From: Collinsella aerofaciens
GTDB taxonomy: Bacteria; Actinomycetota; Coriobacteriia; Coriobacteriales; Coriobacteriaceae
Reading direction: 5' to 3'
Assembly: GCA_905213725.1 (NCBI GenBank)
Contig: CAJMJM010000026.1
Span: forward strand, 1 to 16,975
Length of the DNA: 16,975 nt
Shown here: piece by piece, positions 6,982 to 14,540 of the stretch
Layout of the letters: every line of letters starts with the position of its first letter
Position numbering within the stretch: position 1 is the first letter of the stretch
Notes under the pieces: generated by a model
The model's database searches: none
What the model was told of the DNA's origin: nothing
What the model saw: the letters and a program-made list of their open reading frames with translations, nothing else
Made by a program: the position numbers and the translations under genes

Positions 6982-7047
6982 CACAGGAAGGGCTGCTCTT
7001 TGGGCAGCTATGTAATTCCATGTGGGTATCTCGTACCCCTTTAATGG
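6977..7047 (-). promoter_or_regulatory. pyr leader: antiterminator and PyrR-binding-like hairpin
   Basis: Two further folds precede the terminator. (1) Antiterminator: ATACCCACA (7029-7021) pairs with TGTGGGTGT (6985-6977), extended by GGAA/TTCC and an inner GCTGC/GCAGC hairpin. It takes up the first five bases of the terminator stem. (2) The most 5' hairpin is GGGTA-CGAGA-TACCC (7038-7024 on the minus strand), with an outer CCAT/ATGG (7047-7018). It uses the same TACCC as the antiterminator, so these two also exclude each other. The loop ACGAGA fits five of six positions of the Bacillus PyrR-loop pattern as I recall it (C-N-G-N-G-A). This three-state layout is that of a PyrR attenuator; PyrR binding itself is inferred. 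Confidence 0.65.
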
Positions 7048-7056
7048 TCATGGGAT

Positions 7057-7062
7057 AGTGTA
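7057..7062 (-). promoter_or_regulatory. possible -10 box of the pyr operon promoter
   Basis: TACACT on the minus strand would start transcription near 7050, just before the first leader hairpin, as a PyrR-type attenuator needs. No good -35 lies 16-18 bases upstream (the sequence there is TCGCAA). The position is more persuasive than the sequence. Confidence 0.35.
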
Positions 7063-7153
7063 GCCAACCTCGAGCTTAATTGCGAGCATAAATACAGAGC
7101 AATCCGTAAACGGAGCCCAAAGCTCAATAAACCTATATATTTGTGGGACGAGC

Positions 7154-7182
7154 TTGAAAACGCACGCACGAGCTGGCATAAT
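7154..7182 (+). promoter_or_regulatory. strong sigma-70-type promoter, distal rpmB promoter or unknown RNA
   Basis: TTGAAA (7154-7159), a 17-base spacer and CATAAT (7177-7182) each match the consensus at five of six positions. The predicted start is near 7189, giving a leader of about 160 nt before rpmB. No open frame or recognised RNA lies between. Either rpmB has two promoters or a short untranslated RNA is made here. Confidence 0.55.
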
Positions 7183-7269
7183 CCCCTCTGCTGCACGCAA
7201 ATCGGATCTACGTCCAGGGCCGTGGCGTGAGCACTATCGCCAAAAGAGGATTATCTCTGTGTAGATTGC

Positions 7270-7297
7270 GCACAGGGAGCGACTTCTGTGCTATAGT
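7270..7297 (+). promoter_or_regulatory. proximal rpmB promoter with extended -10 and inverted repeat
   Basis: TGCTATAGT (7289-7297) is a good extended -10, with a predicted start near 7304, about 48 nt before the rpmB ATG. The -35 region is poor. GCACAG (7270-7275) and CTGTGC (7286-7291) form an inverted repeat across the spacer, which might bind a regulator or be chance. Confidence 0.5.
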
Positions 7298-7351
7298 TCA
7301 GGCTTGTTTGTTAACGCGACATGTTCGTTTGTCGCCCAAGGAGGGTCAGTT

Positions 7352-7540
7352 ATGTCCAAAGTTTGCGAAGTTTGCGGTAAGCACCCCGTTGCCGGTCGCT
7401 CCATCAGCCACTCTCACCGCGTCACCAACCGTAAGTTCCGCCCCAACATCCAGCGCGTTTACGTCGTCGTCGATGGTCACCGTCGCAAGATGAACGTTTG
7501 CTCCACCTGCCTCAAGTCCGGCAAGGTTGCGCGCTCGTAA
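7352..7540 (+). CDS. rpmB: 50S ribosomal protein L28, zinc-binding (C+) form
   Basis: A 62-residue basic protein with two CxxC pairs: Cys5/Cys8 in VCEVCGK and Cys50/Cys53 in NVCSTCLKSGK. These mark the zinc-binding L28 form as opposed to the cysteine-free paralogue made under zinc limitation. The middle has the L28 signature SHSHRVTNRKFRPNIQ. L28 sits on the large subunit near the E site. I chose the ATG at 7352 because AAGGAGGG (7338-7345) lies seven bases upstream; the frame continues upstream without conserved sequence. It is a single-gene unit with its own terminator. Leftward, its divergent neighbour is the pyr operon. Confidence 0.97.
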   Translation: MSKVCEVCGKHPVAGRSISHSHRVTNRKFRPNIQRVYVVVDGHRRKMNVCSTCLKSGKVARS

Positions 7541-7609
7541 ATAAGGTCTTACCAACAAGTACCTCGGACTCTCCGGGTCAAAGACCTCGCGTTCATATAG
7601 AACTTACCA

Positions 7610-7641
7610 AAGGCGCCCTCCCCTACGGAGGGCGCCTTTTT
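7610..7641 (+). terminator. rpmB terminator
   Basis: AAGGCGCCCTCC and GGAGGGCGCC form a perfect GC-rich stem with a five-base loop, followed by TTTTT. It lies 70 bp after the rpmB stop. The A residues at the left foot pair with the T run. Confidence 0.95.
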
Positions 7642-7644
7642 GCA

Positions 7645-7889
7645 CTCATTGGGGACAGACTTATATGAGGGTTTGCAGATGTCAAAGGGATCATAGCGCA
7701 GCTGGTATGCCTTGTAACTAACGGTACGCCTCGAGCGAGTCGGACGCACCTTACACGGGATTGAAATGGATGTAATCGAGTAGCTGCACCGCCTGTGTGT
7801 CCGACTCAACCGCGACCCGCGAATAGCGATTATCAAACAGATGTCCCGTTTTCCCATTGAAATACTCATGAGAGTCTGTCCCCAATGAG
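7645..7889. mobile_element. decayed IS200/RAYT-like element with 17-bp terminal inverted repeats
   Basis: CTCATTGGGGACAGACT (7645-7661) recurs as a perfect reverse complement at 7873-7889. The similarity extends inward as TATATGAG versus CTCATGAG, giving about 25 bp of imperfect repeat. The 245-bp interior carries, on the minus strand, a broken piece of a Y1-type transposase (separate entry). Ends beginning with a GGGGACAG-type sequence are familiar from REP-associated Y1 transposase genes in many bacteria. No target duplication is visible, which fits HUH elements. It sits between the rpmB terminator and the adhE promoter. Confidence 0.75.
7675..7870 (-). pseudogene. REP-associated Y1 (HUH) transposase fragment, frameshifted
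   Basis: In one minus-strand frame 7870-7754 encodes 39 residues with GHLFDNRYSRV, then VQLLDYIHFNPV. This is the conserved C-terminal part of Y1_Tnp/RAYT transposases (G-H-x-F-x-x-R-Y, Y-I-H-x-N-P-V). A TAA follows directly (7753-7751). The same frame then gives GASDSLEAYR before another stop. Shifting frame at about 7716 restores SYKAYQLRYDP, again typical of what follows in the family (S-S-Y-x-A-Y). There are thus at least two lesions. The N-terminal HUH motif and the catalytic tyrosine helix are absent, so this cannot be active. It carries no start codon of its own. Confidence 0.75.
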
Positions 7890-7920
7890 CGGGGCGATGC
7901 AGCGGGCAGATAGTTCTAGT

Positions 7921-7950
7921 TAAAACGTTTCAGTTTATTGAAGCGTTTTA
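7921..7950. promoter_or_regulatory. paired LacI-family-like operator upstream of adhE
   Basis: TAAAACGTTTCA (7921-7932) and TGAAGCGTTTTA (7939-7950) form a 12-bp inverted repeat with one mismatch and a six-base spacer. Each arm also looks like a LacI/GalR-type site centred on CG (TGAAACGTTTTA on the minus strand, TGAAGCGTTTTA on the plus strand). It ends 46 bp before the likely adhE -10. The regulator is unknown and no regulator gene is in the window. Confidence 0.5.
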
Positions 7951-7991
7951 GTGTGCCTTTTAGAGGAATCTGACCGTTCGCCGAATAATTT

Positions 7992-8007
7992 CTTGCTATC
8001 ATGCAAG
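7992..8007 (+). promoter_or_regulatory. probable adhE -10 embedded in a CTTGC/GCAAG palindrome
   Basis: CTTGC-TATCAT-GCAAG. TATCAT (7997-8002) preceded by TGC makes an extended -10, with transcription expected near 8009 and a leader of about 34 nt. No recognisable -35 exists 17 bases upstream, so an activator may be needed. The exact five-base arms flanking the -10 could be a repressor or redox-sensor site. Confidence 0.5.
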
Positions 8008-8042
8008 ACGTAGGGTAAATCTCCGATCGCAAGGAGACACAA

Positions 8043-10691
8043 ATGGTGAAAAAGTCACCGGAAAACACTACTCCCGCAATTGTGGACAACGTAGAGGCGC
8101 TTGAGGCTAAGCTCGCTCAGATGCGAGAGGCCCAGGCGCTTTTTGCTACGTACACGCAGGAGCAGGTCGACAAGATCTTCTATGAGGCCGCCATGGCCGC
8201 CAACAAGGCTCGTATCCCGTTGGCGAAAATGGCCATCGAGGAGACCGGCCGCGGCGTTCTTGAGGACAAGGTCATCAAGAACCACTACGCCGCAGAGTAC
8301 ATCTACAACGCTTACAAGAACACCAAGACCTGTGGTGTCCTGGAGCGCGACGAGGCTTACGGCATCACCAAGATCGCCGAGCCCATCGGCATCGTGGGCG
8401 CCGTCATCCCGACGACCAACCCCACCTCCACCGCAATCTTCAAGACGCTGATCAGCCTGAAGACCCGCAACGCCATCATCATCTCCCCGCACCCGGCTGC
8501 CGCCAAGTGCACCATCGCCGCCGCCAAGCTCGTGCTTGACGCCGCCGTCAAGGCTGGTGCCCCCGAGGGCATCATCGGCTGGGTCGATGTCCCCTCCATC
8601 GAGCTGACCAACATGGTCATGCGCGACGTCGACATCATCCTCGCCACCGGTGGCCCGGGCATGGTCAAGGCCGCCTACTCCTCGGGCAAGCCCGCCCTGG
8701 GCGTTGGCGCCGGTAACACCCCGGTCGTCATCGACGCCACCGCCGACGTGCTGCTCGCCGTCAACTCCATCATCCACTCCAAGACCTTCGACAACGGCAT
8801 GATCTGCGCTTCCGAGCAGTCCGTGACCGTCATCGACACCATCTATGACCAGGTCAAGGCCGAGTTCCAGAAGCGCGGCTGCTACTTCGTCAAGCAGGGT
8901 GCCGAGATGGAGGCCCTGCGTGCCGCCATGTTCAAGAACGGCGCCCTCGATCACCGCATCCCCGGCATGGCTGCCGCCAAGATCGCCGAGCTCGCCGGCA
9001 TCGAGGTTCCCGCCAAGACCAAGATCCTGATCGCCGAGGTCACCTCCACCGACCCCGCCAAGGAGGAGTTCTCCCACGAGAAGCTCTCCCCGGTCCTGGC
9101 CATGTATCACGCCAAGGACTTCCAGGAGGCCGTCGACAAGGCCGAGCACCTGGTGCTCGCCGGTGGCCCGGGCCACACCGCCTCTCTGTACGTGCACCCC
9201 GCCCAGGCCGAGAAGATCAGCCTGTTCGAGCACGTCATGAAGGCCTGCCGTATCGTCATCAACACCCCGTCTTCGCACGGCGGCATCGGTGACCTGTACA
9301 ACTTTGGCATGAAGCCGTCTCTGACCCTGGGCTGCGGCTCCTGGGGCGGCAACTCCGTCTCCGAGAACGTTGGGGTGAAGCACTTGATCAACGTTAAGAC
9401 TGTGGCCGAGCGCCGTGAGAACATGCTGTGGTTCCGCGCTCCCGAGAAGGTCTACTTCAAGAAGGGTTCCACGCCCGTCGCTCTCGACGAGCTCGGCACC
9501 GTCATGGGCAAGAAGCGCGCCTTCATCGTCACCGACCAGTTCCTCTTCAAGAATGGCAACACCCGCGCCATCGAGGCCAAGCTCGACGAGAGGGGCAGCG
9601 CCCACGACTGCTGCTACGACGTTGAGCCTGATCCGTCGCTGCAGTGCGCACGTCGCGGCGCCAAGCAGATGGCTCTCTTTGAGCCGGACGTCATCATCGC
9701 CGTCGGCGGTGGCTCCGCTATGGACGCCGGCAAGATTATGTGGATGATGTACGAGCACCCCGAGTGCAAGTTCGAGGACATGGCCATGGACTTCATGGAC
9801 ATCCGCAAGCGTATCTTCACCTTCCCCGAGATGGGCAAGAAGGCCTACTTCGTCGCCGTCCCGACCTCCTCGGGTACCGGCTCCGAGTGCACGCCGTTCG
9901 CCATCATCACCGACAAGGAGACCGGCATCAAGTGGCCGCTCGCCGACTACGCGCTGCTCCCCAACATGGCTATCGTCGACGCCGACAACTGCATGACCGC
10001 CCCGCGCGGCCTGACCGCTGCCTCCGGCATCGACGTCATGACCCACGCCATCGAGTCCTACGTCTCCATCATGGCTTCCGACTACACCAAGGGCCTCTCC
10101 GAGCGCGCTGCCAAGCTCGTCTTTGAGAACCTGCCCTCCAGCTTCACGAACGGCGCCAAGGACCCGCACGCCCGCGAGGAGATGCACAACGCCTCCTGCA
10201 TGGCCGGTATGGCCTTCGCCAACGCTTTCCTGGGCCTCAACCACTCCATGGCTCACAAGCTCGGCGCTTTCCATCACCTGCCCCACGGCATCGCTAACGC
10301 CGTCATCCTGACCCGCGTCATGCGCTACAACGCCGCCGAGGCTCCCGTCAAGATGGGTACCTTCTCCCAGTATCCTTACCCCAACGCGCTGCACAACTAC
10401 GCCGAGATGGCCAAGTACTGCGGCATCGAGGGCAAGGACGACAAGGAGGTCTTCGAGAACTTCATCACGAAGCTCGAGGAGCTCAAGGACTTCATCGGCG
10501 TCAAGAAGACCATCGCCGACTACGGTGTTGACGAGCAGTACTTCCTCGACACCCTCGACGAGATGACCGAGCAGGCATTCAACGACCAGTGCACCGGCGC
10601 CAACCCGCGCTACCCGCTCATGAGCGAGATCAAGGAGCTCTACCTGGACGCCTACTACGGCCGCGAGCCTCAGGACTACGCCGTCTGCTAG
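8043..10691 (+). CDS. adhE: bifunctional acetaldehyde-CoA/alcohol dehydrogenase AdhE
   Basis: This 882-residue fusion reduces acetyl-CoA to acetaldehyde and then ethanol, regenerating two NAD+; it acts in the cytoplasm and forms filaments (spirosomes) in known cases. The N-terminal aldehyde dehydrogenase half (about 1-440) has the catalytic Cys255 in NGMICASEQS. A linker follows, then the iron-dependent alcohol dehydrogenase half with GGGSAMDAGK from residue 555 (NAD-binding). Its metal ligands, by alignment with E. coli AdhE, are Asp664, His668, His734 and His748 (DVMTH, NHSMAHK, HLPHG). The length is full and no lesion is seen. The ATG has AAGGAG seven bases upstream. Codon use is extremely biased to GCC/GTC/AAG-type codons, as expected of a very highly expressed gene. 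It marks mixed-acid/ethanol fermentation in an anaerobe. Confidence 0.98.
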   Translation: MVKKSPENTTPAIVDNVEALEAKLAQMREAQALFATYTQEQVDKIFYEAAMAANKARIPLAKMAIEETGRGVLEDKVIKNHYAAEYIYNAYKNTKTCGVLERDEAYGITKIAEPIGIVGAVIPTTNPTSTAIFKTLISLKTRNAIIISPHPAAAKCTIAAAKLVLDAAVKAGAPEGIIGWVDVPSIELTNMVMRDVDIILATGGPGMVKAAYSSGKPALGVGAGNTPVVIDATADVLLAVNSIIHSKTFDNGMICASEQSVTVIDTIYDQVKAEFQKRGCYFVKQGAEMEALRAAMFKNGALDHRIPGMAAAKIAELAGIEVPAKTKILIAEVTSTDPAKEEFSHEKLSPVLAMYHAKDFQEAVDKAEHLVLAGGPGHTASLYVHPAQAEKISLFEHVMKACRIVINTPSSHGGIGDLYNFGMKPSLTLGCGSWGGNSVSENVGVKHLINVKTVAERRENMLWFRAPEKVYFKKGSTPVALDELGTVMGKKRAFIVTDQFLFKNGNTRAIEAKLDERGSAHDCCYDVEPDPSLQCARRGAKQMALFEPDVIIAVGGGSAMDAGKIMWMMYEHPECKFEDMAMDFMDIRKRIFTFPEMGKKAYFVAVPTSSGTGSECTPFAIITDKETGIKWPLADYALLPNMAIVDADNCMTAPRGLTAASGIDVMTHAIESYVSIMASDYTKGLSERAAKLVFENLPSSFTNGAKDPHAREEMHNASCMAGMAFANAFLGLNHSMAHKLGAFHHLPHGIANAVILTRVMRYNAAEAPVKMGTFSQYPYPNALHNYAEMAKYCGIEGKDDKEVFENFITKLEELKDFIGVKKTIADYGVDEQYFLDTLDEMTEQAFNDQCTGANPRYPLMSEIKELYLDAYYGREPQDYAVC

Positions 10692-10708
10692 TTTTAGCAC
10701 GGTTTTTA

Positions 10709-10747
10709 ACGGCGGGGGTGCACGGGTGTTTCACACACCCCCGCCGT
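10709..10747 (+). terminator. hairpin after adhE, possible weak terminator
   Basis: ACGGCGGGGGTG (10709-10720) and CACCCCCGCCGT (10736-10747) pair perfectly over 12 bp. A competing inner GGGTG/CACCC hairpin lies in the loop. The following bases are CGCTTCTATC rather than a T run, so it may stabilise the adhE mRNA end or stop transcription only partly. The kinase-like gene starts 32 bp later. Confidence 0.55.
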
Positions 10748-10779
10748 CGCTTCTATCGCATCGTTGAAAGGATGCAACC

Positions 10780-11544
10780 ATGCTGCTACCCGATTCCAAG
10801 ACCGAGCTCGTCCGCCGTGGCAACAAGGTCGTTTACGACCTGGGCGACAAGAGCGTCAAGGTCTTTAACGAGACCAAGCCTGTCTCCGACGTGTTCAACG
10901 AGGCTTTGAATCTTGCCCGCATCAATGAGTGCGGCATCCGCAGCCCCAAGGCTCTCGAGGTTTCCCAGCTCGAGAACGCCAACGGCTGGGCGCTCGTGAC
11001 CGAGAAGGTTCCGGGCACCACCCTTGCCGAGAAGATGACTGCCGAGCCCCAGCGCTTCGGTGAGTACCTCGAGATGTTCGTCGACCTCCAGATCGAGATC
11101 CACGGCTACACCTCCCCGCTGCTCAACCGTCAGCGCGACAAGTTCGCCCGCATGATCGACAGCCTTGATCAGCTCAATGCCACCACGCGTTACAACCTTC
11201 AGGAGCGTCTGGACGGTATGACCAAGGAGTTCAAGGTCTGCCACGGCGACTTCAACCCCTCCAACGTCATCGTCGGCGACGACGGCCAGCGCTAGGTGTG
11301 CGACGGGGCACACGCTACCCAGTGCTCCCCTGCTGCCGACGTTGCCACCACCTACCTGCTCTTTGCCCTCAACAGCAAGGACCAGGCCGAGGCTTATCTA
11401 GAGCTCTACTGCGACCGCGCCGACATGCCCATGCAGGTCGTGCGTCAGTGGACGAGCATCGTCGCCGCTTCCGAGCTCGCTCGTAAGCGCAACGTGAACG
11501 ATGAGTTCCTGAAGAACTGGATCGACGTCGTCGATTATCAGTAA
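10780..11544 (+). pseudogene. phosphotransferase (APH/choline-kinase-like fold) interrupted by in-frame TAG
   Basis: Two halves in the same frame, 171 and 82 residues, are separated only by TAG at 11293. The first half has a kinase-like N-lobe (VKVFNE, Lys27, then a glutamate-containing helix), a hinge-like LVTEKVPGTTL, and the catalytic loop HGDFNPSNVI (His155-Gly-Asp157, Asn162). The second half resumes at VCDGAHATQ, where kinases of this superfamily usually have Asp-Trp plus a helix, and continues with PAADVATTYLLF. The substrate is unknown; such proteins phosphorylate small molecules or proteins. A GTG directly after the stop could allow reinitiation, but the halves alone would lack part of the active site. 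A GAAAGGA ribosome-binding site precedes the ATG. It could also be a sequencing error or a readthrough product. Confidence 0.75.
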
Positions 11545-11576
11545 TATCTGAGCGATTTATTTCGCATCGGAGGCAC

Positions 11577-11619
11577 AAAGGAAACCCCGCAGCTCGCATG
11601 GGCTGTGGGGTTTCCTTTT
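11577..11619 (+). terminator. terminator of the adhE/phosphotransferase unit
   Basis: AAAGGAAACCCCGCAGC pairs with GCTGTGGGGTTTCCTTT through 17 bp with one G-U pair and an eight-base loop, ending in TTTT. It lies 32 bp after the end of the phosphotransferase frame. A-rich and T-rich feet on both sides mean it could also work leftward. Confidence 0.95.
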
Positions 11620-11643
11620 AGCGATTGAGTACGCCGACAAGAT

Positions 11644-11692
11644 AAAAGGACGGCCCCGCATCTCCCCTATCTGGAGAAATGCGGGGCCGTCC
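11644..11692 (-). terminator. terminator of the dxr-rseP-ispG-proS operon
   Basis: On the minus strand GGACGGCCCCGCAT and ATGCGGGGCCGTCC form a perfect 14-bp stem. A smaller TCTCC/GGAGA pair lies in the loop and TTTTATC follows. It is about 30 bp beyond the proS stop and converges with the terminator at 11577-11619. Confidence 0.95.
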
Positions 11693-11722
11693 CGTATATC
11701 GAACTACAAGCGAAATCGCCGA

Positions 11723-13444
<1,722 letters not shown>

Positions 13445-14527
13445 TTATTTCTCCTCAATAAGCTTGTCGACCTCTGCCATAAGCGCGTCGACAATTTGGT
13501 CCTCAGCTACTTTACCAATGATCTGGCCATGCGAAAAGAGCAAGGCCTGACCACGTCCGCAAGCAACGCCCAGGTCGGCATCAGAAGCCTCGCCGGGGCC
13601 ATTAACGGCACATCCCATAACGGCAATCGAAAGCGGCGCGGTATAGTTCTTAAGCCGCTCGGTTACTTCCTCGGCAATGGGAATAAGGTTAACCTGGCAG
13701 CGGGCGCACGTGGGGCACGAGACAATCTCGGGGCCACGGCGACGCAGGCCCAACGACTGCAGAATACCCCAGGCAACCGGCGGCTCCTCAACCGGATCGG
13801 CTGTGAGCGACACACGCATGGTGTCGCCAATGCCTTCGGAAAGCAAGATACCCAAGCCTACAGAGCTCTTGATGGTGCCCTGGAGCTTGGTCCCCGCCTC
13901 CGTCACGCCCAGGTGAAGCGGAACGTGGGGAATCTCACGCGACAGGGCTCGATAGGTATCGAGCGTCGTTTGCACGCTATGGGCCTTGGCCGAAAGCACA
14001 ATGTTCGTAAAGCCGCGGTCCTCAAAGTGCTTGACGAAGCGCTCGCTCGACATCACGAGCTTTTCGGGCTGCGTGAGGTCGTCGCGCTCGGCGATATCCT
14101 GCTCAAGCGAACCAGCGTTGACACCGATGCGAATTGCGCAGCCCGCAGCACCCGCGGCATCGATGACAGCATCGACCTTGGCCCAATCGCCGATATTACC
14201 GGGATTGATGCGGAGCTTGGCGGCACCGGCCTCCACAGCGCCAATGGCCAGCTTGTGGTTAAAGTGGATATCGGCAACGATTGGCACCGGAGACTCGGCA
14301 CAGATGGTGCGGAAACCCTCAAGCGCGGCCTCAGTGGGCACGCTCACACGCACGATATCGCAGCCAGCCTGCGCCAACGCGCACACTTGCGCAAGTGTTG
14401 CCTTGGCATCAGCGGTATCGGTGCAGGTCATGGATTGGACCACCACCGGCGCACCGCCACCGATCTGCACACCGCCCACATGCACGGGGCGCGTCAAATC
14501 GCGAGGCAAAGGATGGGATAAAGACAA
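13445..14527 (-). CDS. ispG: 4-hydroxy-3-methylbut-2-enyl diphosphate synthase (flavodoxin)
   Basis: A 360-residue 4Fe-4S enzyme of the MEP isoprenoid pathway (also called GcpE) that converts MEcPP to HMBPP. Cluster ligands are Cys271 and Cys274 in SCPTC, Cys306 in MGCAVNGPGEA and Glu313. This matches E. coli Cys270/273/305 and Glu312 almost position for position. A further Cys277 lies in the ARC that follows. The N-terminal TIM barrel is recognised by VQSMTCTDT, IVADIHFN and RINPGNIG. I chose a TTG start at 14527 because GGGGAG lies eight bases upstream. The longer frame from 14614 overlaps rseP and encodes non-conserved sequence. It lies 13 bp after rseP. Confidence 0.96.
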   Translation of the reverse strand: MSLSHPLPRDLTRPVHVGGVQIGGGAPVVVQSMTCTDTADAKATLAQVCALAQAGCDIVRVSVPTEAALEGFRTICAESPVPIVADIHFNHKLAIGAVEAGAAKLRINPGNIGDWAKVDAVIDAAGAAGCAIRIGVNAGSLEQDIAERDDLTQPEKLVMSSERFVKHFEDRGFTNIVLSAKAHSVQTTLDTYRALSREIPHVPLHLGVTEAGTKLQGTIKSSVGLGILLSEGIGDTMRVSLTADPVEEPPVAWGILQSLGLRRRGPEIVSCPTCARCQVNLIPIAEEVTERLKNYTAPLSIAVMGCAVNGPGEASDADLGVACGRGQALLFSHGQIIGKVAEDQIVDALMAEVDKLIEEK

Positions 14528-14540
14528 TCCAAACACTCCC

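Noticed and set aside
7549..7869. A 106-codon minus-strand open frame across the rpmB terminator and the repeat element.
   Set aside because: It runs through the terminator and has no conserved sequence. The meaningful frame in this region is the broken transposase frame, which is different.
7921..8007. A Rex-type redox operator before adhE.
   Set aside because: The repeats present do not match the TTGTGAA-N4-TTCACAA pattern. They resemble LacI-type sites and an unrelated five-base palindrome.
8055..10700. An 881-codon open frame on the minus strand, antisense to almost all of adhE.
   Set aside because: It is composed mainly of Val, Leu, Gly, Asp and His, as expected when GCC/AAC/GTC-type codons are read backwards in register. 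It has no recognisable domain, while adhE on the plus strand is complete and conserved. It is an artefact of extreme codon bias.
10780..11544. Stop-codon readthrough or recoding at the TAG in the phosphotransferase.
   Set aside because: No recoding signal, selenocysteine-type hairpin or pyrrolysine context is evident, and a second active-site change (Trp to Gly) nearby points to inactivation or sequence error. Not excluded, only less likely.
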